Positions 1 through 6,280 of a DNA stretch of 8,352 nucleotides are shown here, piece after piece (positions within the stretch are counted from its first letter, which is position 1; the number at the start of each line of letters is the position of its first letter). The DNA comes from Desulfobacteraceae bacterium (GTDB lineage Bacteria; Desulfobacterota; DSM-4660; Desulfatiglandales; B25-G16). Made by a program: the position numbers and the translations under genes. The DNA lies in assembly GCA_028572035.1 (NCBI GenBank), contig JAPVWE010000045.1:1-8352 (forward strand), written 5' to 3'. The notes beneath the pieces are model-generated. The model saw only the letters and a program-made list of their open reading frames with translations. It had not been told where the DNA came from and did not search any database.

Positions 1-1007
1 AGATTTCTTCCCGTTATCTTCCATGCCGGCGTATCGCCATCACATGTTGTAATGCTGGCCTTGTCGACAGTATAGGAATCTTTGCCGACCTTTTGGATCT
101 TGTTGCCTTTTATATAGAAATGGTTTGCTTTGAAGAATATGGTTCCATTATGTACGGTTCCAGTCTCGGCCTCCAGGTCCATTTCCATGCTGCTTCCGGT
201 CAGAATATCTTCCCCGGCTGTCATGATCACATTGCCTGTTGCAAGGGCCTTCATGGTTTTGTGATCAAAACGTACAAAATCAGCGGTAAGTTTTCTGTCC
301 TCTTTGGTTATGACTACATTACCTCTTGCAATATATTGATCAGCTTCTTGGTCGTAACTTATCTCGTCTGCAGCAATATTCCACGGCTCAACAGCACGAT
401 CGCCGGACAATCGGTCTTGAGCAACCGAAACTATGAGGGTATAATTATCATCACCATAATAGAGGTGAGAACGGGCTTTAATTATGACATAGTAAGTTCC
501 AGCTTCAGTGACTGCCGCAGAGATTTTAGTTGGGTCAGCACTGTTTGAACCATCATATTCTGCTTCTGATAGCACATCGCCAGAAGCATTCTCTATGGAA
601 ATATCCCATCGACCAGAAGAGATATTACTCACGTTGAAATTAGCAGTAATAACAGCAGCGCCTGAAGTGCTGAGGGAAAACCAATCCTCATCCTTTTCTG
701 ATGAAAGTTGCCCTTTAATTGACACCCCTGAGCCTATAGAATTTGCATGAGCCAGGTTATTATTTGGCTCAATTTCATCGCCTTCATAGTATGTGCTACT
801 ATCAGATGGACTGGTGATGGTGGCAGCAGGAGAGGTGTTGGTAGGTTCGTCTGCATAAACAGGGATTGCACCCAGAACAACGAGTATAAGTGCAAGGTGG
901 GCCATAATGTTGCAGATGTTACAAAAAGATCCTGAAGACATGGCATAGGATCTAATCAATCTGTAAGCAAAACTCTGGCATTTGTCCTGCGCTTTATCCT
1001 GAGGCAT
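1..1007 (-). CDS. lptD: LPS-assembly protein LptD (OstA), N-terminal part, with an extra PPC-like domain; cut by the left edge
   Basis: This frame is open from an ATG at 1007 to the window edge: 335 codons plus two bases, with an in-frame TGA just upstream at 1019-1017. LptD is the outer-membrane barrel that inserts LPS with LptE. Residues 1-52 look like a signal peptide: basic n-region with R17 and R20, hydrophobic 36-50, probable cleavage VYA/DE at 52. Residues about 78-195 resemble a PPC beta-sandwich (EPNNN at 80-84, KDEDWFSL at 105-112, GTYYVII at 170-176, YGDDNYTL at 184-191). Residues about 208-335 match the LptD/OstA periplasmic jellyroll (WNIAADEISYD, ARGNVVIT, LTADFVRFD), ending in the hallmark TTCDGDTPAWKITGR. 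Cys322 there corresponds to a conserved LptD disulfide cysteine. The C-terminal barrel lies outside the window. ATGs at 941 and 905 are alternative starts; none has a clear ribosome site, and only the longest gives a charged n-region. The family call is firm; the PPC part is a motif-level call. Confidence 0.92.
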   Translation of the reverse strand, partial: MPQDKAQDKCQSFAYRLIRSYAMSSGSFCNICNIMAHLALILVVLGAIPVYADEPTNTSPAATITSPSDSSTYYEGDEIEPNNNLAHANSIGSGVSIKGQLSSEKDEDWFSLSTSGAAVITANFNVSNISSGRWDISIENASGDVLSEAEYDGSNSADPTKISAAVTEAGTYYVIIKARSHLYYGDDNYTLIVSVAQDRLSGDRAVEPWNIAADEISYDQEADQYIARGNVVITKEDRKLTADFVRFDHKTMKALATGNVIMTAGEDILTGSSMEMDLEAETGTVHNGTIFFKANHFYIKGNKIQKVGKDSYTVDKASITTCDGDTPAWKITGRN

Positions 1008-1088
1008 CAAGACCGGTCATTCTTAAATTATGAAGTACAAACTCCATATGAGTTGTAGAATAACATCTTGAACATAGCTAAAATATTA

Positions 1089-1119
1089 ACTATAAATCCA
1101 ACTTAGTTGAAAAAGTCAA
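1089..1119 (-). promoter_or_regulatory. Candidate sigma70-type promoter for lptD inside nested inverted repeats
   Basis: Read on the minus strand, TTGACT (1119-1114) and TATAGT (1094-1089) are separated by 19 bases, longer than the ideal 17. They lie about 80 bases upstream of the lptD start. The spacer contains the palindrome CAACT-A-AGTTG (1109-1099), and 9-base inverted arms ACATCTTGA/TCAAGATGT (1063-1071 and 1116-1124) surround the whole site. The rest of 1008-1224 shows no gene and no GC-rich terminator, so read-through from lgt is also possible. Confidence 0.4.
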
Positions 1120-1224
1120 GATGTAGTTATGAAAACACCTTTTTTCAAAAAATAATGAATATACCCTCAACAAACGGCAATGGCATTTATGCAGGAGGAT
1201 TATATGCATTTTCTCCCTTTGTCT

Positions 1225-2061
1225 TTAGACTTTTGGGATACGTAAGGTAAATAGTCTTAAGGTGTTAGTTTTGAAGTGACGGGGCTTTTTCTTGTCAGGC
1301 CTAAAGTATAACAAGACCAAACCCCCGATACCCATCAAAACAGAAAGAATCTGACCCATGGTCATAGAAGAAAAGACAAGGCCGAGCTGTGGGTCTGGTT
1401 CACGGAAAAACTCAACAGAAAACCTAAAGATGCTATAAAGGAAGAGAAATAAGCAGAAAAGTGTTCCTTTCTTAAAAGGGAAATCCTTTATCCACCACAT
1501 GATTGTAAAAAGGAGAATCCCTTCAAGGAAAAGCTCATAGAGTTGAGAGGGATGCCGTGGAAGATCTCCCCCTGACGGAAAGATCATGCCCCAGGGGACA
1601 GCGGTTACCCTACCATAGAGCTCGGCATTAAGGAAGTTACCAAGCCTCCCAAGGCCTAAGCCAATAGGAGCAGATACGGCAACAAGATCAGCAAATTCAA
1701 AAAAACTGGCTCTATGTCTTCTTACGTAGATGAGGCCAGAGAGAATAATACCTACCAGTCCACCATGAAAGGACATACCCCCTTCCCAGAGAGCAAATAG
1801 TTTTAATGGGTGGATGAGATAAAAGGGAAGATTGTAAAAGATAACGTAACCAAGACGGGCTCCAATGATAAGGCCTATTATGAGAGTGAAAAAGAGCTTA
1901 TTTACTATATCTATATCTATATCAAGCCCTTTTTTTCTTATTTGATATTTTACCAGAAGATAAGAGGCCATGAAACCAAGGATATACATGACCCCATACC
2001 ACCGTATCTGAAGGGGGCCAAGTTTAACTATTATTGGGTTTATGGATGGATAGCTCAGCAT
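1225..2061 (-). CDS. lgt: Prolipoprotein diacylglyceryl transferase (Lgt)
   Basis: Lgt is an inner-membrane enzyme. It transfers a diacylglyceryl group from phosphatidylglycerol to the lipobox cysteine of prolipoproteins, the first step of lipoprotein maturation. From the ATG at 2061 the protein has 278 residues, normal for the family. Visible hallmarks in order are YPSINPIIVKLGP-IRWYG near the N-terminus, WEGGMSFHGGL with H99 (E. coli H103 equivalent), GLGRLGNFLNAELYGR with R139 and E147 (the Lgt signature), HPSQLYE, and VEFFREPD with R220. Several hydrophobic stretches fit a seven-helix membrane protein. The frame can be extended to a TTG at 2082 (285 residues), but that start has no ribosome site, while the ATG has a close AAGG. 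The gene is divergent from rlmD and upstream of lptD on the same strand. The C-terminal tail after the last helix is basic. Confidence 0.96.
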   Translation of the reverse strand: MLSYPSINPIIVKLGPLQIRWYGVMYILGFMASYLLVKYQIRKKGLDIDIDIVNKLFFTLIIGLIIGARLGYVIFYNLPFYLIHPLKLFALWEGGMSFHGGLVGIILSGLIYVRRHRASFFEFADLVAVSAPIGLGLGRLGNFLNAELYGRVTAVPWGMIFPSGGDLPRHPSQLYELFLEGILLFTIMWWIKDFPFKKGTLFCLFLFLYSIFRFSVEFFREPDPQLGLVFSSMTMGQILSVLMGIGGLVLLYFRPDKKKPRHFKTNTLRLFTLRIPKV

Positions 2062-2137
2062 TTGCCTTACATTCTCTTTCAAGGTAACTTAATAGGCAAG
2101 AGAAAAAAATCTGAAATTCTAAGAAAGTATTAGGCCA

Positions 2138-3529
2138 ATGAATATAAGAAAGGGAGATACCATAGAGTTGACAGTAGAAAAGGTTGTCTATGGTGGCAGG
2201 GGACTTGCCCATCTCAATGGCATGACAATTTTTGTGGATAAGGCCGTCCCAGGTGACAGGGTTATTGCAAGGATTGCCAGAGTTAAGAAGAACTTTGCCG
2301 ACTCCAGGGTCTTAGAGGTGATAGAGGCCTCACCATATAGAACCAATGCCCCCTGTCCTTACAGCGATTATTGCGGTGGTTGTAACTGGCAGTCCATTGA
2401 GTATGAAAAACAGTTGGAATACAAGCATACCTTTGTTGAGGATTCACTGAACCATATTGGTAAGGCCACTGATTTTCAGATACACCAGGCCTTACCCTCT
2501 CCCCAGATATTTGGGTATAGAAATAAGATGGAATTCTCCTTTTCAGACAAGAGATGGTTCTTACCTAAAGAGAGAGATAGGGAAAGGGACAATATAGATT
2601 TTGCTCTTGGTCTTCACATACCAGGCACCTTTGATAAGATCATAGACATTGAGGGGTGCCTTCTTCAGAAAGAAAAAGGAAATGAGATATTACGGGAGGT
2701 AAAGAGATACGCAAAGGAGAGCGGAGTACCTGTGTATGGGCTTAAAAGTCATCAGGGATTTTGGCGCTACCTCATGTTACGCCATTCCTTTGCATTCAAC
2801 GAGTGGATGGTGAATATAGTAACGAGTGAGGAGAGGGATTCCCCTGTTCAGGGCTTAGCTTCAATCCTTACGGATCGATTCAAGGAAATCACATCTCTCG
2901 TAAATAATGTCAATACCAGAAAAGGAGGAACAGCAGTTGGCGAGTGGGAGAGAGTCCTGGCAGGTGAGAGAAATATCAGGGACAAAATCGGGGCGTTTAC
3001 TTTTGAGATGTCTGCAAATTCCTTTTTCCAGACCAATAGTCCTCTGTCCCAGAGATTGTATCAGACGGTAAGGGATTTTGCCTCTTTAACAGGAAAGGAG
3101 ACCATTCTTGATCTTTATTGCGGGATAGGCACAGTTTCAGTCTATTTGGCTGGCCAGGCCTCAAGGATAATTGGCATGGATATATCCAATAGTGCCATAG
3201 CAGACGCCAGGAGGAATTGTGAGTTGAACGGGACAGATAACTGTGAATTTCTGTGCGGAGATGCGAGGATGTTGTTGTCTCAAGTTACCATTCACGTAGA
3301 TTTGTTAGTCACTGATCCGCCAAGAACAGGGATGCATAAGAAGGTGATAGAACAGATCCTTGGATTGCTGCCTGATAGAATTATTTACATTTCCTGCAAC
3401 CCTGCTACTTTGGCCAGGGATATTTTCCTATTAAGGGAGCGGTACAGGATAGAAGAGGTTCAGCCAATTGATCTATTTCCAAATACCTATCATATAGAAT
3501 CTATCGCTAGGTTGGAAAGGATTCAGTAA
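2138..3529 (+). CDS. rlmD: 23S rRNA (uracil-5-)-methyltransferase, RlmD/RumA type
   Basis: The protein (463 residues) has the full architecture of SAM-dependent RNA m5U methyltransferases. Residues 3-61 form a TRAM RNA-binding domain (TVEKVVYGGRGLAH). An Fe-S cluster is expected at C73, C79, C82 (CPYSDYCGGC) and C174. A central domain leads to FFQTN at 296-300. The Rossmann catalytic domain has SAM motif DLYCGIGT (325-332), DPPRTG (393-398), nucleophile C420 in SCNP and general base E454 in HIES. The family methylates a uridine of 23S rRNA (U1939 in E. coli). Homologues also include RlmC-like and TrmA-like enzymes; the TRAM domain plus Fe-S cysteines favour RlmD, but the exact target uridine cannot be read from sequence. 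The only Shine-Dalgarno-like element before the ATG is a weak AGG. The gene is divergent from lgt with a gap under 80 bases, so their promoters must overlap; I see no strong hexamers there. Confidence 0.93.
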   Translation: MNIRKGDTIELTVEKVVYGGRGLAHLNGMTIFVDKAVPGDRVIARIARVKKNFADSRVLEVIEASPYRTNAPCPYSDYCGGCNWQSIEYEKQLEYKHTFVEDSLNHIGKATDFQIHQALPSPQIFGYRNKMEFSFSDKRWFLPKERDRERDNIDFALGLHIPGTFDKIIDIEGCLLQKEKGNEILREVKRYAKESGVPVYGLKSHQGFWRYLMLRHSFAFNEWMVNIVTSEERDSPVQGLASILTDRFKEITSLVNNVNTRKGGTAVGEWERVLAGERNIRDKIGAFTFEMSANSFFQTNSPLSQRLYQTVRDFASLTGKETILDLYCGIGTVSVYLAGQASRIIGMDISNSAIADARRNCELNGTDNCEFLCGDARMLLSQVTIHVDLLVTDPPRTGMHKKVIEQILGLLPDRIIYISCNPATLARDIFLLRERYRIEEVQPIDLFPNTYHIESIARLERIQ

Positions 3530-3542
3530 GAAAATAAAAATA

Positions 3543-3570
3543 TTGACAATTATTGAGACACATATATAAT
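3543..3570 (+). promoter_or_regulatory. Strong sigma70 promoter for rpsU
   Basis: TTGACA (3543-3548) and TATAAT (3565-3570) are both perfect consensus hexamers with a 16-base spacer, just after the rlmD stop. Transcription would start near 3577, giving rpsU a leader of about 150 bases, long for a 61-residue ribosomal protein gene. No other strong promoter is visible before btuF. Confidence 0.8.
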
Positions 3571-3652
3571 TGAAGTCGTGTTCTGTCAGTGGTAGAAAGA
3601 GGGAGAAAAGGCCGGTCCAATCTCCCCAAGATAAGAATATATTTTTTAGAAG

Positions 3653-3712
3653 AAGGAGGTGAGTTGTAACTGAGCTAAGACCTTGGAAAAGGAAGCGATC
3701 CAGGGGCTTAGC
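3653..3712 (+). promoter_or_regulatory. rpsU leader element: extended Shine-Dalgarno sequence followed by a hairpin
   Basis: AAGGAGGTGA (3653-3662) is a ten-base perfect complement of the usual 16S rRNA 3' end, but lies 67 bases before the rpsU ATG. Four bases after GGAGG comes TTG TAA (3664-3669), a start codon directly followed by a stop. Then 3674-3687 can pair with 3699-3712: thirteen pairs including one G-U, one A/G mismatch at 3680/3706, and a loop of eleven bases (3688-3698) containing AAAGGAAG. No T-run follows, so it is not an intrinsic terminator. Folding the hairpin brings the distant Shine-Dalgarno site within about 28 bases of the ATG. A translational control role is inferred. 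Confidence 0.55.
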
Positions 3713-3729
3713 CAAATGGCATTAATTCT

Positions 3730-3915
3730 ATGAAGGTAACTGTATATAATAATCAAATAGAAAAGGCCATAAGAGATCTGAAGAGAAAGCTTTCAAAGGA
3801 GGGTTTCTACTCGGAGATAAAGGAAAGAAGGTTTTATGACAAGCCGAGCGTTCAGAAGAAAAAGAAACAGGCAAAGGCTGCCAAAAGACTCCGAAAAAAA
3901 CTGAGGAGATTTTAA
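3730..3915 (+). CDS. rpsU: Small ribosomal subunit protein bS21
   Basis: This 61-residue, very basic protein matches bS21 throughout: MKVTVYNNQIEKAIRDLKRK at the N-terminus, the central EGFYSEIKERRFYDKPS signature (EF/RRxxYEKPS in other bacteria), and a Lys/Arg-rich helix ending KKLRRF. bS21 sits on the 30S platform near the anti-Shine-Dalgarno end of 16S rRNA and contacts the mRNA exit region. The ATG is fixed by an in-frame stop at 3709-3711 and by homology of the N-terminus. The odd point is translation initiation: the 20 bases before the ATG have no purine-rich ribosome site, whereas a perfect one lies further upstream in a structured leader. The gene has its own promoter, and only 45 bases separate its stop from the cobalamin aptamer, with no terminator in between. 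Confidence 0.95.
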   Translation: MKVTVYNNQIEKAIRDLKRKLSKEGFYSEIKERRFYDKPSVQKKKKQAKAAKRLRKKLRRF

Positions 3916-3960
3916 TCCACTTTCCTTATAAATCAAGGCAAGAATTATCTGTCTTTGGTC

Positions 3961-4156
3961 TACCATTAGTGGTACTGAAATAGTTTAAAAGGGAATCCCG
4001 TTAAAAGCGGGAACGGTCCCGCCGCTGTAACCCCGCCTCTTTCTTTATCAGCAAGAAAGGGGAACCTTTTTAGCATTCTTATGCCACTGTTCCAATAAGT
4101 TGGGATGGGAAGGTCGCTAAAAGGGCGGGGGAGTCAGAAGACCTGCCACTATGGTA
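3961..4156 (+). promoter_or_regulatory. Cobalamin riboswitch aptamer
   Basis: The conserved core is present: AAAAGGGAA (about 3987-3995), ACGGTCCCGCCGCTGTAA (4013-4030), and the B12 box AGTCAGAAGACCTGCC (4132-4147). The closing helix P1 pairs 3961-3972 with 4146-4156, with one bulged T in the 5' strand. CCCCGCC (4031-4037) can pair with GGCGGGG (from 4124), enclosing a peripheral extension that has its own stem CTTTCTT/AAGAAAG and a longer CCTTTTTAGC/GCTAAAAGG helix. The aptamer senses adenosylcobalamin or related corrinoids and lowers expression of downstream genes. The 363-base stretch without a gene between rpsU and btuF is filled by this aptamer and its expression platform; no clear separate promoter is visible in 3916-3960. 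Confidence 0.93.
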
Positions 4157-4161
4157 TTGTT

Positions 4162-4189
4162 ATGCCGGTATGAGCCGGTCATTTAAGGA
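4162..4189 (+). promoter_or_regulatory. Riboswitch expression platform: P13-like hairpin and antiterminator strand
   Basis: ATGCCGG (4162-4168) can pair with CCGGTCAT (4175-4182, one bulged T), with a TATGAG loop that could make the loop-loop contact known from cobalamin riboswitches. It is followed immediately by ATTTAAGGA (4181-4189), which is perfectly complementary to TCCTTAAAT (4209-4217), the 5' arm of the terminator. Pairing of these nine bases would prevent the terminator from forming. The base pairing is seen; the switching role is inferred. Confidence 0.6.
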
Positions 4190-4208
4190 TCAAGGAAGCA
4201 GGGTGCAG

Positions 4209-4242
4209 TCCTTAAATCCATTTGGATTTAAGGATTTTTTTT
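4209..4242 (+). terminator. Intrinsic terminator of the cobalamin riboswitch
   Basis: An 11-pair perfect stem (4209-4219 with 4224-4234, TCCTTAAATCC/GGATTTAAGGA) with a four-base loop is followed directly by eight T residues (4235-4242). It lies 52 bases after the aptamer and 36 bases before the btuF start. This indicates corrinoid-dependent transcription attenuation rather than only ribosome-site masking. Confidence 0.9.
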
Positions 4243-4278
4243 GAACTAACCACCGTGACCTGAGGGGCACAACCAAAG

Positions 4279-5211
4279 ATGAGAACAACCCGGTTGAGAT
4301 GGTATTTTTACATAAAGGTCTACGTAAGACTATTCTCAATTATTCTCCTCTTTTCCTCGCCTCTGTTGTCACATGCGACTGTCTTGCAAGATTCCTTGGG
4401 CAGGGATGTGATGCTACGCTCTGTCCCTATGAGGATCATTTCTCTGGCGCCCAGCATTACAGAGATGATCTATTTTCTCGGATTAGGCGATAGGCTTGTG
4501 GGTGTTACCAGATTTAGTTATTTCCCCGAGGAAGCCAGGAACAAGCCAAGGGTGGGTGCCTATACAGATATAAATGTTGAAAAGGTAATAACGCTAAATC
4601 CTGATCTTGTCATTGCTACGGCTGATGGAAACAAGAGGGGGGATGTTGAAATGCTGGAAGAAGTCGGTATCCCGGTTTATGTTGTCAATCCCCGAAGGGT
4701 AAATCAGGTTTTAGACACCATAGAGAAGTTAGGGGAGTTATGTGGGGTACCTGATAGGGCAAAAAGGCTGGTTAATTATCTTAGAGAGAGGGTGGTAAGG
4801 GTCGTGAAGGCAGTAGAGAAGAAAGCAAGGCCACGAGTCCTTTTGGTGATACATGTGAAGCCCCTTATGAGCGTAAATCGTAACACCATACACCATGATA
4901 TAATCCGGCTGGCCGGTGGGGTGAATATGACAGAGGGTCAGCCTATTACCTATCCAAAATTAAGCATGGAGGAGGTAATAGGAAAAAGACCGGATGTAAT
5001 AATCATCTCATCTATGAAAAGAGGAGAGAGGTTTGAGAAGGCCAGAAAGCAATGGTTTCTTCGATGGCCCGCGTTACCAGCTGTCAGGAAAGGGAATGTC
5101 TATCTCATAGATTCTGACCTGATAGACAGGCCTGCCCCGAGAATAGTCAGAGGCTTGGAGGAGATGGCCAGATTAATACATCCAGAGATACAATGGCATG
5201 AGAGGCAGTGA
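4279..5211 (+). CDS. btuF: Periplasmic cobalamin-binding protein of the ABC importer (BtuF type)
   Basis: This 310-residue protein belongs to the periplasmic binding family used by vitamin B12, siderophore and haem importers. Residues 1-33 form a signal peptide: basic n-region, hydrophobic 18-30, likely cleavage SHA/TV. There is no lipobox cysteine, so it should be soluble in the periplasm. The mature part opens with DSLGRDVMLRSVPMRIISLAPSITEMIYFLG (about 38-68), a family hallmark. TDINVEKVITLNPDLVIA (96-113) and MEEVIGKRPDVIII (230-243) follow. E62 and E231/E232 lie where the family has the two lobe-surface glutamates that dock to permease arginines. The paralogous families are hard to separate by sequence; the upstream cobalamin riboswitch decides for corrinoids. 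A GAGGGG lies about 11 bases before the ATG. The 3' end overlaps btuC by 14 bases. Confidence 0.9.
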   Translation: MRTTRLRWYFYIKVYVRLFSIILLFSSPLLSHATVLQDSLGRDVMLRSVPMRIISLAPSITEMIYFLGLGDRLVGVTRFSYFPEEARNKPRVGAYTDINVEKVITLNPDLVIATADGNKRGDVEMLEEVGIPVYVVNPRRVNQVLDTIEKLGELCGVPDRAKRLVNYLRERVVRVVKAVEKKARPRVLLVIHVKPLMSVNRNTIHHDIIRLAGGVNMTEGQPITYPKLSMEEVIGKRPDVIIISSMKRGERFEKARKQWFLRWPALPAVRKGNVYLIDSDLIDRPAPRIVRGLEEMARLIHPEIQWHERQ

Positions 5212-6280
5212 AGATCAGACCCGCCTGCCTCGCAGAGCAAGGCGGCCAGGGCGAGAGCGTTGCGGGCAGGGGGTAACTCCTTTAAAGGTAGTATATACAG
5301 GGCTTATCTTATCAGGGATCCTTGTAATCATTGCCCTGATTTCTCTCAGTCTGGGCCCTGCCAAGATTTCTTTAAAGGATGTTCTGACGTGGGTCACCGG
5401 GTACAGATCAGTTGATCAAACGGCATGGATGATTCTGTTTAAGATACGATTGCCGAGGATTTTGCTGGCTGGCCTGGTCGGTTTCACACTCTCTATTGGC
5501 GGGGTTGTATTCCAGGCCCTCCTGAGAAACCCTCTGGCAGAGCCTTTCATACTTGGTGTCTCAAGCGGAGCCGCTGTAGGAGCCATTATAGGAATTGTCT
5601 TTGGTCTTGGATTTAACCTCGGTGTACCCCTTCTCTCCTTCATGGGCGCCTTGCTTACGATTTTACTGGTGATGGGCATAAGCAGCCGTCATGGAGGCCT
5701 GGAATCATCAACTTTACTTCTGACTGGAGTAATTGTTAATGCCTTTTTTACCGCTGTGATAATGTTTTTCATTACCACCACCAGTGATAGCAGGCTTCAT
5801 TCCATGCTTTTCTGGCTGTATGGTGACCTTTCACAAAGCAGATACGTTCAACTATCAATAAGTCTTCCCATTATCCTCATCGTCTCAGGCATCCTGTATG
5901 CCTTTTCCCGTCACCTTAATCTTATTGTAGGAGGGGAGGAGTCCGCCCTTCAGATGGGTGTCGAGGTAGAATTGGTTAAGTGGATATCATTCCTTGGAAT
6001 ATCGTTAATGACTGGTATGGTTATATCTTTTTCCGGAATAATAGGTTTTGTTGGTCTGATTGTACCACACCTCATGAGGATGTTTCTTGGTCCTGATCAC
6101 AGACTCTTGATACCAGCTTCTGCCCTTGGAGGCGCTGTTTTCTTGATAGCTGCTGATACATTGGCAAGGATAATACTATCACCCAGTGAACTGCCCGTAG
6201 GAGTGATAACCGCCTTTTTAGGGGCCCCCTTCTTCATATATCTCTTAAAACGGAGAGGTAGCCAGTGGACTCAGAGCTAA
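5198..6280 (+). CDS. btuC: Cobalamin ABC transporter permease (BtuC type, FecCD family)
   Basis: This 360-residue polytopic inner-membrane permease would form the corrinoid channel as a dimer with BtuD. Family motifs are RLPR at 85-88, GVVFQALLRNPLAEPFILGVSSGA (about 102-125), GIIGFVGLIVPHLMR (280-294, the cytoplasmic coupling region facing the ATPase) and ELPVG at 331-335. The hydrophobic profile fits about ten helices, the first starting near residue 33. The ATG lies inside the end of btuF and suggests translational coupling. No in-frame ATG, GTG or TTG occurs between residue 1 and the first helix, so the start is forced unless a rare codon is used. Residues 8-24, rich in Arg, are encoded by a palindromic repeat also present at 7720-7758. 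This gives a basic cytoplasmic tail that the family does not need. Confidence 0.92.
   Translation: MRGSEDQTRLPRRARRPGRERCGQGVTPLKVVYTGLILSGILVIIALISLSLGPAKISLKDVLTWVTGYRSVDQTAWMILFKIRLPRILLAGLVGFTLSIGGVVFQALLRNPLAEPFILGVSSGAAVGAIIGIVFGLGFNLGVPLLSFMGALLTILLVMGISSRHGGLESSTLLLTGVIVNAFFTAVIMFFITTTSDSRLHSMLFWLYGDLSQSRYVQLSISLPIILIVSGILYAFSRHLNLIVGGEESALQMGVEVELVKWISFLGISLMTGMVISFSGIIGFVGLIVPHLMRMFLGPDHRLLIPASALGGAVFLIAADTLARIILSPSELPVGVITAFLGAPFFIYLLKRRGSQWTQS
5220..5270 (+). repeat. GC-rich palindromic repeat, copy A, inside the btuC coding sequence
   Basis: CCCGCCTGCCTCGC at one end and GCGAGAGCG-TTGCGGGCAGG at the other match the reverse complement of 7720-7758 at most positions. Copy A carries about 12 extra central bases (AGAGCAAGGCGG). 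The ends are complementary to each other (CCCGCCTGCC/GGGCAGG), so it can fold as a hairpin. It is translated in frame as residues 8-24 of BtuC. The composition is clearly more GC-rich than the flanks. Confidence 0.75.

Noticed and set aside
93..946. Open frames on the plus strand (93-548, 508-750, 747-935) and a second minus-strand frame (734-946)
   Set aside because: They overlap the lptD frame, which has a coherent signal peptide, PPC-like and OstA motifs. The other translations show no domain pattern.
1130..1160. AT-rich symmetric stretch after lgt as an intrinsic terminator
   Set aside because: The stem would consist only of A-T pairs with no GC-rich part, so a functional terminator cannot be supported.
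1191..1245. A 13-codon plus-strand frame starting at 1204 behind a good GGAGG site
   Set aside because: It is tiny, runs antisense into the lgt 3' end, and has no promoter or recognisable product. The site may be chance.
1810..2133. Plus-strand open frame opposite the lgt 5' half
   Set aside because: It is antisense to clear Lgt motifs and the translation is low-complexity without a domain.
3601..3646. Hairpin GGGAGA/TCTCCC followed by a T-run as a terminator after rlmD
   Set aside because: The T-run starts about 14 bases after the short stem, and the site lies downstream of the strong rpsU promoter, where termination would silence rpsU. It is more likely leader structure.
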